A DNA stretch of 10,856 nucleotides from Nymphaea colorata (taxonomy: Eukaryota > Streptophyta > Magnoliopsida > Nymphaeales > Nymphaeaceae). The position numbers and the translations under genes were made by a program. The stretch is from positions 1-10,856 of the forward strand of contig NW_022204857.1 in the NCBI RefSeq assembly GCF_008831285.2, in the 5' to 3' direction. Of this stretch, positions 1 through 8,011 are shown in pieces. The first letter of the stretch is position 1. The number at the start of each line of letters is the position of its first letter. The notes beneath the pieces are model-generated. The model was not told where the DNA came from and made no database searches. It saw nothing but the letters and a program-made list of their open reading frames with translations.

Positions 1-440
1 TCATTTAAATCTCACTTGTATTGGTACGAACGCGTGATTTCAATCTTTAGATCGTTCACTATAGAATGTAACAACAAATTCAACTCATCAACTAATTACC
101 GCATTCAAAGTAATGCATAGATCCCATTGTATCCATATGAACTTGCGATTTCAATCATTTAAATCATTCATATAGATGTAATAACAAGTGAAATACACTA
201 GATTAACTGTAAGGGACCAACTTAATCACCTGACTCTCATTCAGTTTCCAAACGAACTTCTATTTCAAGCCACTAAGTCATTCTATACGTATGTAACAAA
301 TGGCTACGCACACTCAATTAAATATATTGATCAAATATATGTAATAACAAGTGAAAATGAATCATTTAATCTCTCAATTAAATATATGTGATCAAATATA
401 TGTAATAACAAGTGAAAATATTAGGTTACTTACAAGACAC
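1..440 (+). repeat. Block Z, 3' end (B1 C1 A'1 f1 f2)
   Basis: This is the tail of a Z block whose beginning lies outside the window. It holds one B, one C and one A' monomer and the two short pieces f1 and f2. At 440/441 it joins directly to block Y rather than to block X. The f2 piece (393-440) starts like the f2 that precedes block X in HOR2 (2714-2761) and ends like the f2 that precedes block Y (3543-3591; it reads ACTTACAAGACAC rather than ACCTACAAGACAC). The exchange point therefore lies inside f2. Net one-base losses relative to HOR2 occur near 65, 130 and 174. Confidence 0.85.
332..440 (+). repeat. Short repeat pair f1/f2, type 1 (about 61 + 48 bp)
   Basis: After each A' monomer come two short units, both starting CAAATATATGTAATAACAAG (or the CAAATGTATGTAA form). 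f1 is about 61 bp and f2 about 49 bp; together they are close to one monomer (about 110 bp). Other pairs: 1243-1352, 2653-2761, 3483-3591, 4396-4505, 5805-5913, 7061-7170, 8470-8579, 9300-9409 and 10208-10317. f1 ends like an A monomer first half (AATGAATCA then GTGAT). f2 ends like a C monomer (TTAGGTTAC then GACAC). They look like a local direct duplication of about 60 bp inside a composite monomer. Confidence 0.8.
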
Positions 441-1352
441 CAAATGAATCACTCAATCTCATTCAATTCATTTTCATACAAACCTATGATTTTAATCTAC
501 TAAATCATTTATATATAGAACAACAAGTTAAGCACATTCAATTACGTATGTGTGATAAATGAATCACTTAAATCCCACTCGTATTGATACGAACTTGTGA
601 TTTCAATTCCTTACATCGATCACCATAGATGTAAGAACTAGTTCAACTTATTGAACTAACTACAAGGGATCAAACTAATGCATAGGTCTCCTTTATATCC
701 ATACAAACTTGTAAGTTTTAATCATTTAAATCATTGATCAAAGATGTAATAACAAGTGAAACACAATAGGTTAACTACAAGACACCAAATGAATCACTCG
801 AATCTCATTCATTTCGCACAAACTTGTGATTTCAATCTACTAAATCATTTATTATAGACGTAACAACAAGTTAAACACATTCAATTAAGTATGCATGATT
901 ATATGAATCACTTAAATCTCACTTGTATTCGTACGAACATGTGATTTCAATCCTTTAGAACGTTCCCTATAGATGTAACAACAAATTCAACTCATCGGAC
1001 TAACTACACGTGTACAAATATAGTGACTTCAACCATTTGTATCCATATAAACTTGTGATTTCAACCATTTAAATCATTCATTATAGATGTAATAACAAGT
1101 GAAATACATTAGATTAACTATAAGGGACCAATATAGTGACTTGACTCTCATTCATTTCCAAACGGACTTCTTTTTTCAAGCACTAAGTCATTCTATACGT
1201 ATGTAACAAATGGTTACGCACATTCAATTAAATATAAGTTATCAAATGTATGTAAGAACAAGTAAAAATGAATCACATAATCTCTCGATTAAACATAAGT
1301 GATCAAATGTATGTAATAACAAGTGAAACACATTAAGTTACCTGTAAGACAC
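441..1352 (+). repeat. Block Y, copy 1 (A B C A B C A' f1 f2)
   Basis: This is the canonical block, 912 bp, or about eight monomer lengths. It holds two full A-B-C trimers, then the diverged A' monomer and the short pieces f1 and f2. The A4 monomer at 441-556 is irregular: a duplicated few bases near 470 and losses near 513-517 relative to 3592-3706. The rest matches the copy at 3592-4505 apart from single-base indels, for example near 805 and 1174. Confidence 0.88.
639..658. repeat. Short inverted repeat in monomer B4 (7-bp arms)
   Basis: TAGTTCA, a 6-base spacer ACTTAT, then TGAACTA. Copies are at 3790-3809, 6455-6474 and 9608-9627. It arises from B4-specific substitutions in the usual B sequence ATTCAACTCATCGGACTAAC. 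It is short enough to be a chance dyad fixed by HOR amplification; no function is implied. Confidence 0.6.
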
Positions 1353-1648
1353 CAAATGAATCACTCGAATCCCATTCATTTTCATATAAACCTATGATTT
1401 GAATTTACTAAATCATTTAATATAAACGTAACAACAAGTTAAGTACATTCAATTAAATATGCGTGATCAATTGAATCACTTAAATCCCACTCGTATTGAT
1501 GTGAACTTGTGCATCGATCACTATAGATGTAACAACATGTTCAACTTATCGTACAAACTAGAAAGGATCAAACTAATGCATAGGTCTCCTTTATATCCAT
1601 ATAAACTTGTGAGTTTTAATTATTTAAATCATTGATCATGGATGTAAT

Positions 1649-2053
1649 AACATGTGAAACACGTTAGGTTAACTATAAGACACCAAATGAATCACTCGAA
1701 TCACATTCATTTTCATACAAACTTGTGATTTCAGTTCACTTAATCAAGCAACATGGATGTAACAATAAGTTAAGCACATTCAATTAAGTATGTGTGATCA
1801 TTTGAATCACTTAAATCGCACTTGTATTGATACGAACTTGTAATTTCAATCCTTTAGATCGTGCACTATAGTCGTACCAATACGAGTCAGATTTAAGTGA
1901 TTCATATGATCACGCATACTTTATTGAATGTACTTGACTTATTGTTATATCCATGTTAAATGATTTAGTAGATTGAAATCACAGGCTTGCATGAAAATGA
2001 ATGAGATTTGAGTGATTCATTTGGTGCCCTATTGTTAACCTAATTCACTTGTT
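1649..2053. repeat. Large imperfect foldback, copy 1
   Basis: The left arm (about 1649-1835: end of C6, all of A7, start of B7) is the imperfect reverse complement of the right arm (1872-2053), with a spacer of about 36 bases (1836-1871). A hand comparison of the A and B parts gives about 85% pairing, with most mismatches near the middle of the A unit. A transcript or single strand could fold into a long hairpin; that is an inference from the symmetry. Confidence 0.8.
1871..2053 (-). repeat. Inverted satellite segment, copy 1
   Basis: Read on the minus strand, this 183-bp segment is ordinary satellite. It has the last part of a C monomer (ending GGCAC rather than GACAC), a complete A monomer, and the first 30 or so bases of a B monomer. 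It sits between a B7 monomer cut after 72 bp and a patchwork region. It shares the CATGGAT and AACAATAAGT variants with the A7 monomer just upstream (1684-1798), which suggests that it arose from that neighbourhood. The copies in HOR2 and HOR3 sit at the same relative place. Confidence 0.9.
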
Positions 2054-2194
2054 AAGCACATTCAATTAAATTACAAGTGAAACACATTAGGTTAACTATA
2101 TGACACCAAATGAATCACTTGTTAAGGACATCCGTATTAAGAATCATTATAAATGTAACAACTAGTGAAACACATTAGGTAAACCATAAGACAC
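2054..2194 (+). repeat. Patchwork of A and C fragments, copy 1
   Basis: This 141-bp stretch is not a normal monomer. In order it has an A-type tail piece (AAGCACATTCAATTAA), a C-type tail with GTGAAACACATTAGGTTAAC, a short A start (CAAATGAATCACT), an unassigned stretch of about 20 bases (about 2114-2136, including GACATCCGTATTAAG), and a second C-type tail ending in GACAC before A8. It directly follows the inverted segment and looks like repair debris or several small template switches. Confidence 0.8.
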
Positions 2195-2895
2195 CAAATG
2201 AATCACTCGAATCTCATTCATTTTCATACAAACTTGTGATTTCGATCTACTAAATCATTTAATATAGATGTAACAACAAGTTAAACACATTCAATTAAGC
2301 ATGCATGATCATATGAATCATTTAAATCTCACTTGTATTGGTACGAACGCGTGATTTCAATCCTTTAGATCGTTCACTATAGATGTAACAACAAATTCAA
2401 CTCATCGGACTAATTACACGCATTCAAAGTAATGCATAGATCCCATTTGTATCCATATGAACTTGCGATTTCAATCATTTAAATCATTCATTATAGATGT
2501 AATAACAAGTGAAATACACTAGATTAACTGTAAGGGACCAACTTAATGACCTGACTCTCATTCATTTCCAAACGAACTTCTTATTTCAAGCCACTAAGTC
2601 ATTCTATACGTATGTAACAAATGGCTACGCACACTCAATTAAATATATTGATCAAATATATGTAATAACAAGTGAAAATGAATCATTTAATCTCTCAATT
2701 AAATATATGTGATCAAATATATGTAATAACAAGTGAACATATTAGGTTACCTACAAGACACCAAATGAATCACTCAAATCTCATTCATTTCCATACAAAC
2801 CTATGATTTCAATATACTAAATCATTTAATATAGACGTAACAACAAGTTAAGCACATTCAATTAAGTATGCGTGATCAAATGAATCACTTAAATC

Positions 2896-2917
2896 TCACT
2901 CGTATTGAGACGAGTGA
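2896..2917. repeat. Short perfect inverted repeat (8-bp arms)
   Basis: TCACTCGT (2896-2903), a 6-base spacer ATTGAG, then ACGAGTGA (2910-2917). The dyad sits exactly at the left edge of the replaced centre of B2. Exact copies are at 6048-6069 and 8713-8734. There is no T-run after it, and nothing supports a role as a transcription terminator. It more likely marks the foldback-type breakpoint that created the patch. Confidence 0.8.
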
Positions 2918-2950
2918 TTTAGTGTGCGTATGGATACAAATGAATGAGAT
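2909..2950 (-). repeat. Replaced centre of monomer B2, copy 1
   Basis: Inside monomer B2 the usual centre (the CGAACTTGTGATTTC region through CACTATAG) is swapped for a different stretch of about 41 bases, leaving the monomer at 114 bp. On the minus strand the new stretch reads like satellite pieces: CTCATTCATTTG resembles an A monomer, TTTGTATCCATA resembles a C monomer, and AAATCACTCGT is at the end. The first 8 bp pair with the TCACTCGT just before it. Copies lie at about 6061-6102 and 8726-8767. Confidence 0.75.
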
Positions 2951-3336
2951 GTAACAACATGTTCAACTTATTGAACAAACTACAAGGGATCAAACTAAAC
3001 TAATCCATAGGTCTCCTTTACATCCATATAAACTTGTGAGTTTTTATCGTTTAAATCGTTGATCATAGATGTCATAACGAGTGAAACACATTAGGTTAAT
3101 TATAAGACACCAAATGAATCACTCAAATCTCATTTATTTTCACACAACTTGTGATTTGAATTCACTTAATCTAGCAATATGGATGTAACAACAAGTTAAG
3201 CACATTCAATTAAGTATGTGTGATCATTTGAATCACTTAAATCGCACTTGTATTGATACGAACTTGTGATTTCAATCATTTAGATCGTGCACTATAGTTG
3301 TAACAATAAATTCAACTCATCGGACTAACTACACGC

Positions 3337-3482
3337 GTTTGTATCCACATGAACATGTGATTTCAATCATTTAAATCATTCATTATATATGTATTCCAAA
3401 CGAACTTCTGGTATCAAAGCCACTAGGTCATTCTATACGTAAGTAAGAAATGGTCACGCACATTCAATTAAATACAAGTGAT
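3337..3482 (+). repeat. C3/A'2 fusion monomer, copy 1
   Basis: This 146-bp unit joins the C centre (GTTTGTATCCACATG and on) to the A' centre (CCAAACGAACTTC and on). It lacks the C start, the C tail with GTGAAATACATTAG, and the A' start. Compared with C5 plus A'3 of block Y (229 bp) it is about 84 bp shorter. It distinguishes block X from block Y. The second copy is 9155-9299. Confidence 0.82.
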
Positions 3483-3591
3483 CAATTATATGTAATAACA
3501 AGTGAAAATGATCACTTAATCTCTCAATTAAATATAAGTGATCAAATATATGTAATAACAAGTGAAACACATTAGGTTACTTACAAGACAC

Positions 3592-4505
3592 CAAATGAAT
3601 CACTCCAATATCATTCATTTTCATACAAACCTATGATTTTAATCTACTAAATCATTTAATATAGACGTAACAACAAGTTAAGCACATTCAATTACGTATG
3701 TGTGATAAAATGAATCACTTAAATCCCACTCGTATTGATACGAACTTGTGATTTCAATTCCTTACATCGATCACCATAGATGTAAGAACTAGTTCAACTT
3801 ATTGAACTAACTACAAGGGATCAAACTAATGCATAGGTCTCCTTTATATCCATACAAACTTGTAAGTTTTAATCATTTAAATCATTGATCAAAGATGTAA
3901 TAACAAGTGAAACACAATAGGTTAACTACAAGACACCAAATGAATCACTCGAATCTCATTCATTTTCGCACAAACTTGTGATTTCAATCTACTAAATCAT
4001 TTATTATAGACGTAACAACAAGTTAAACACATTCAATTAAGTATGCATGATTATATGAATCACTTAAATCTCACTTGTATTCGTACGAACATGTGATTTC
4101 AATCCTTTAGAACGTTCCCTATAGATGTAACAACAAATTCAACTCATCGGACTAACTACACGTGTACAAATATAGTGACTTCAACCATTTGTATCCATAT
4201 AAACTTGTGATTTCAACCATTTAAATCATTCATTATAGATGTAATAACAAGTGAAATACATTAGATTAACTATAAGGGACCAATATAGTGACTTGACTCT
4301 CATTCATTTCCAAACGGACTTCTTTTTTCAAGCCACTAAGTCATTCTATACGTATGTAACAAATGGTTACGCACATTCAATTAAATATAAGTTATCAAAT
4401 GTATGTAAGAACAAGTAAAAATGAATCACATAATCTCTCGATTAAACATAAGTGATCAAATGTATGTAATAACAAGTGAAACACATTAAGTTACCTGTAA
4501 GACAC
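3592..4505 (+). repeat. Block Y, copy 2 (best canonical copy)
   Basis: The 914-bp block reads A4 B4 C4 A5 B5 C5 A'3 f1 f2 with no large gaps, and is the clearest statement of the block plan. B5 to C5 carries the CGTTCCCTATAG and CAAATATAGTGACTTC variants used here as phase markers. All copies of this block in the window agree closely, so the block was fixed before the HOR was amplified. Confidence 0.9.
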
Positions 4506-4801
4506 CAAATGAATCACTCGAATCCCATTCATTTTCATATAAACCTATGATTTGAATTTACTAAATCATTTAATATAAACGTAACAACAAGTTAAGTACA
4601 TTCAATTAAATATGCGTGATCAATTGAATCACTTAAATCCACTCGTATTGATGTGAACTTGTGCATCGATCACTATAGATGTAACAACATGTTCAACTTA
4701 TCGTACAAACTAGAAAGGATCAAACTAATGCATAGGTCTCCTTTATATTCCATATAAACTTGTGAGTTTTAATTATTTAAATCATTGATCATGGATGTAA
4801 T

Positions 4802-5206
4802 AACATGTGAAACACGTTAGGTTAACTATAAGACACCAAATGAATCACTCGAATCACATTCATTTTCATACAAACTTGTGATTTCAGTTCACTTAATCAA
4901 GCAACATGGATGTAACAATAAGTTAAGCACATTCAATTAAGTATGTGTGATCATTTGAATCACTTAAATCGCACTTGTATTGATACGAACTTGTAATTTC
5001 AATCCTTTAGATCGTGCACTATAGTCGTACCAATACGAGTCAGATTTAAGTGATTCATATGATCACGCATACTTTATTGAATGTACTTGACTTATTGTTA
5101 TATCCATGTTAAATGATTTAGTAGATTGAAATCACAGGCTTGCATGAAAATGAATGAGATTTGAGTGATTCATTTGGTGCCCTATTGTTAACCTAATTCA
5201 CTTGTT
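4802..5206. repeat. Large imperfect foldback, copy 2
   Basis: The arms are about 4802-4988 and 5025-5206, with the same spacer and the same mismatch pattern as the copy at 1649-2053. Confidence 0.8.
5024..5206 (-). repeat. Inverted satellite segment, copy 2
   Basis: The position, boundaries and sequence are the same as for the segment at 1871-2053, one HOR (3153 bp) further on. On the minus strand it reads C end, whole A, B start. The near identity shows that the inversion was present in the HOR before amplification. Confidence 0.9.
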
Positions 5207-5347
5207 AAGCACATTCAATTAAATTACAAGTGAAACACATTAGGTTAACTATATGACACCAAATGAATCACTTGTTAAGGACATCCGTATTAAGAATCAT
5301 TATAAATGTAACAACTAGTGAAACACATTAGGTAAACCATAAGACAC
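5207..5347 (+). repeat. Patchwork of A and C fragments, copy 2
   Basis: This is the second copy of the 141-bp patchwork at 2054-2194, in the same order and the same length, directly after the inverted segment and before A8 at 5348. Confidence 0.8.
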
Positions 5348-6060
5348 CAAATGAATCACTCGAATCTCATTCATTTTCATACAAACTTGTGATTTCGATC
5401 TACTAAATCATTTAATATAGATGTAACAACAAGTTAAACACATTCAATTAAGCATGCATGATCATATGAATCATTTAAATCTCACTTGTATTGGTACGAA
5501 CGCGTGATTTCAATCCTTTAGATCGTTCACTATAATGTAACAACAAATTCAACTCATCGGACTAATTACACGCATTCAAAGTAATGCATAGATCCCATTT
5601 GTATCCATATGAACTTGCGATTTCAATCATTTAAATCATTCATTATAGATGTAATAACAAGTGAAATACACTAGATTAACTGTAAGGGACCAACTTAATG
5701 ACCTGACTCTCATTCATTTCCAAACGAACTTCTTATTTCAAGCCACTAAGTCATTCTATACGTATGTAACAAATGGCTACGCACACTCAATTAAATATAT
5801 TGATCAATATATGTAATAACAAGTGAAAATGAATCATTTAATCTCTCAATTAAATATATGTGATCAAATATATGTAATAACAAGTGAAACATATTAGGTT
5901 ACCTACAAGACACCAAATGAATCACTCAAATCTCATTCATTTCCATACAAACCTATGATTTCAATATACTAAATCATTTAATATAGACGTAACAACAAGT
6001 TAAGCACATTCAATTAAGTATGCGTGATCAAATGAATCACTTAAATCTCACTCGTATTGA

Positions 6061-6102
6061 GACGAGTGATTTAGTGTGCGTATGGATACAAATGAATGAG
6101 AT
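6061..6102 (-). repeat. Replaced centre of monomer B2, copy 2
   Basis: This is the same replacement as at 2909-2950, in the B2 monomer of HOR3, just upstream of that copy's deletion junction. Confidence 0.75.
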
Positions 6103-6156
6103 GTAACAACATGTTCAACTTATTGAACAATACAATCAAACTAAACTAATCCATAG

Positions 6157-6262
6157 CTGATCATATAATATATGTAATAAACAAGTGAAAACATTAGGTA
6201 TTCTATACTATAAATGTACACTACACAATTATGAAATCACTTAATATAATAAAAGTTAAAAC
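6157..6262 (+). other. Degraded junction at the HOR3 deletion
   Basis: About 6160-6200 aligns, with several indels, to the f2 region of block X (3540-3575). About 6201-6262 keeps scattered satellite words (TTCTATAC, ATCACTTAATATA, AAGTTAA, CCAAATGAA) but no continuous alignment to any monomer. Everywhere else in the window the HOR copies match almost base for base. The stretch is either a genuine end-joining scar or a low-quality assembly patch; I lean to the second because error-like gaps also occur just before it (near 6130) and after it (near 6270-6305). Confidence 0.65.
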
Positions 6263-7170
6263 CAAATGAATTCATCATTCATTATTTCATACAAACCTAT
6301 GATTTAATCTACTAAATCATTTAATATAGACGTAACAACAAGTTAAGCACATTCAATTACGTATGTGTGATAAAATGAATCACTTAAATCCCACTCGTAT
6401 TGATACGAACTTGTGATTTCAATTCCTTACATCGATCACCATAGATGTAAGAACTAGTTCAACTTATTGAACTAACTACAAGGGATCAAACTAATGCATA
6501 GGTCTCCTTTATATCCATACAAACTTGTAAGTTTTAATCATTTAAATCATTGATCAAAGATGTAATAACAAGTGAAACACAATAGGTTAACTACAAGACA
6601 CCAAATGAATCACTCGAATCTCATTCATTTTCGCACAAACTTGTGATTTCAATCTACTAAATCATTTATTATAGACGTAACAACAAGTTAAACACATTCA
6701 ATTAAGTATGCATGATTATATGAATCACTTAAATCTCACTTGTATTCGTACGAACATGTGATTTCAATCCTTTAGAACGTTCCCTATAGATGTAACAACA
6801 AATTCAACTCATCGGACTAACTACACGTGTACAAATATAGTGACTTCAACCATTTGTATCCATATAAACTTGTGATTTCAACCATTTAAATCATTCATTA
6901 TAGATGTAATAACAAGTGAAATACATTAGATTAACTATAAGGGACCAATATAGTGACTTGACTCTCATTCATTTCCAAACGGACTTCTTTTTTCAAGCCA
7001 CTAAGTCATTCTATACGTATGTAACAAATGGTTACGCACATTCAATTAAATATAAGTTATCAAATGTATGTAAGAACAAGTAAAAATGAATCACATAATC
7101 TCTCGATTAAACATAAGTGATCAAATGTATGTAATAACAAGTGAAACACATTAAGTTACCTGTAAGACAC
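6263..7170 (+). repeat. Block Y, copy 3
   Basis: The 908-bp block has A4 B4 C4 A5 B5 C5 A'3 f1 f2. The A4 monomer (6263-6371) is 109 bp rather than 115 and is irregular in its first 40 bases, next to the degraded junction. From B4 onward the match to 3707-4505 is nearly base for base. Confidence 0.88.
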
Positions 7171-7466
7171 CAAATGAATCACTCGAATCCCATTCATTTT
7201 CATATAAACCTATGATTTGAATTTACTAAATCATTTAATATAAACGTAACAACAAGTTAAGTACATTCAATTAAATATGCGTGATCAATTGAATCACTTA
7301 AATCCCACTCGTATTGATGTGAACTTGTGCATCGATCACTATAGATGTAACAACATGTTCAACTTATCGTACAAACTAGAAAGGATCAAACTAATGCATA
7401 GGTCTCCTTTATATCCATATAAACTTGTGAGTTTTAATTATTTAAATCATTGATCATGGATGTAAT

Positions 7467-7870
7467 AACATGTGAAACACGTTAGGTTAACTATAAGACA
7501 CCAAATGAATCACTCGAATCACATTCATTTTCATACAAACTTGTGATTTCAGTTCACTTAATCAAGCAACATGGATGTAACAATAAGTTAAGCACATTCA
7601 ATTAAGTATGTGTGATCATTTGAATCACTTAAATCGCACTTGTATTGATACGAACTTGTAATTTCAATCCTTTAGATCGTGCACTATAGTCGTACCAATA
7701 CGAGTCAGATTTAAGTGATTCATATGATCACGCATACTTTATTGAATGTACTTGACTTATTGTTATATCCATGTTAAATGATTTAGTAGATTGAAATCAC
7801 AGGCTTGCATGAAAATGAATGAGATTTGAGTGATTCATTTGGTGCCCTATTGTAACCTAATTCACTTGTT
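7467..7870. repeat. Large imperfect foldback, copy 3
   Basis: The arms are about 7467-7653 and 7690-7870, as in the other two copies. HOR4 has the left arm (about 10612-10797) but no right arm inside the window. Confidence 0.8.
7689..7870 (-). repeat. Inverted satellite segment, copy 3
   Basis: This is the third copy of the inverted segment, 2665 bp after copy 2 because HOR3 is short. One T is missing near 7852, where the other copies read TTGTTAACC. It is otherwise the same as copies 1 and 2. Confidence 0.9.
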
Positions 7871-8011
7871 AAGCACATTCAATTAAATTACAAGTGAAAC
7901 ACATTAGGTTAACTATATGACACCAAATGAATCACTTGTTAAGGACATCCGTATTAAGAATCATTATAAATGTAACAACTAGTGAAACACATTAGGTAAA
8001 CCATAAGACAC
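7871..8011 (+). repeat. Patchwork of A and C fragments, copy 3
   Basis: This is the third copy of the 141-bp patchwork, unchanged in length, between the inverted segment and A8 at 8012. Confidence 0.8.

Larger units (their letters stand above)
1..2309 (+). repeat. HOR copy 1 (2.3 kb variant lacking block X)
   Basis: This is the first, left-truncated HOR copy; the first nine or so bases of its B1 monomer lie outside the window. Monomer order is B1 1-105, C1 106-217, A'1 218-331, f1 332-392, f2 393-440, then directly A4 441-556, B4 557-670, C4 671-785, A5 786-899, B5 900-1014, C5 1015-1128, A'3 1129-1242, f1 1243-1303, f2 1304-1352, A6 1353-1467, B6 1468-1568, C6 1569-1683, A7 1684-1798, B7 (truncated) 1799-1870, inverted segment 1871-2053, patchwork 2054-2194, A8 2195-2309. 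Compared with HOR2, the monomers A2 to f2 of block X (about 830 bp) are absent. The first 560 bases also carry several one-base gaps. Confidence 0.9.
1353..2761 (+). repeat. Block Z, copy 1 (with inverted segment)
   Basis: The order is A6 B6 C6 A7, then a truncated B7, the inverted segment (1871-2053), a patchwork (2054-2194), then A8 B1 C1 A'1 f1 f2. Its 1409 bp exceed the canonical block by almost 500 bp, explained by the inverted and patchwork insert plus extra monomers around it. B6 (1468-1568) lacks 14 bp found in B4, just after its CTTGTG motif. This block spans the HOR1/HOR2 boundary as defined here. Confidence 0.88.
2762..3591 (+). repeat. Block X, copy 1
   Basis: The 830-bp block has A2, B2 with a replaced centre (2909-2950), C2, A3, B3, a C3/A'2 fusion (3337-3482), f1 and f2. 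Compared with block Y it is about 84 bp shorter. The shortening is in the C3/A' region: the 3' part of C and the 5' part of A' are missing, so that a TATATGTATTCC run joins the C centre directly to the A' centre. B3 also runs into C3 with the usual C start missing. Confidence 0.88.
2310..5462 (+). repeat. HOR copy 2 (complete, 3153 bp; reference copy)
   Basis: This is the only full-length HOR wholly inside the window. Monomers: B1 2310-2424, C1 2425-2538, A'1 2539-2652, f1 2653-2713, f2 2714-2761, A2 2762-2876, B2 2877-2990, C2 2991-3110, A3 3111-3224, B3 3225-3336, C3/A'2 fusion 3337-3482, f1 3483-3542, f2 3543-3591, A4 3592-3706, B4 3707-3821, C4 3822-3936, A5 3937-4051, B5 4052-4166, C5 4167-4280, A'3 4281-4395, f1 4396-4456, f2 4457-4505, A6 4506-4620, B6 4621-4720, C6 4721-4836, A7 4837-4951, B7 (truncated) 4952-5023, inverted segment 5024-5206, patchwork 5207-5347, A8 5348-5462. 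Most intact units are 114-115 bp. C2 is 120 bp because of a small internal duplication at its start. B6 is about 100 bp because 14 bp are missing after its CTTGTG motif. Confidence 0.92.
4506..5913 (+). repeat. Block Z, copy 2 (with inverted segment)
   Basis: This has the same structure as the block at 1353-2761, at 1408 bp: A6 4506, B6 4621, C6 4721, A7 4837, B7 4952, inverted segment 5024-5206, patchwork 5207-5347, A8 5348, B1 5463, C1 5577, A'1 5691, f1 5805, f2 5865. Differences from copy 1 are small indels, for example a missing C near 4638, an extra T near 4748, and two missing bases near 5534. Confidence 0.9.
5914..6262 (+). repeat. Block X, truncated copy with degraded junction
   Basis: A2 (5914-6028) and B2 (6029-6136) are recognisable, and C2 stops after its first 20 bases (about 6156). 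The sequence then switches to an f2-like stretch (about 6160-6200), then to a poorly matching stretch (about 6201-6262), before A4 of block Y begins at 6263. A3, B3 and the C3/A' fusion are lost. B2 is also 6 bp shorter near 6130. The indel density here is far higher than anywhere else in the window. Confidence 0.82.

Noticed and set aside
188-391. 67-codon open frame (GTG start) with near copies at 2509-2712 and 8326-8529
   Set aside because: It spans the end of monomer C1, all of A'1 and f1, so it follows repeat phase rather than a gene. The copy at 188 differs from the others by an insertion and a later deletion that shift the frame for several codons, and the fourth copy (from 5661) is broken by a one-base loss near 5806. 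There is no conserved motif, and the start is a GTG in what looks like a eukaryotic genome. I read it as a chance open frame.
1871-2053. Terminal inverted repeats of a DNA transposon or MITE
   Set aside because: The inverted arm matches satellite monomers along its whole length, there is no unique internal sequence, and I could not find a target-site duplication at the edges.
2896-2917. Rho-independent terminator
   Set aside because: The stem is short, the spacer is AT-rich, no T-run follows, and there is no gene nearby to terminate.
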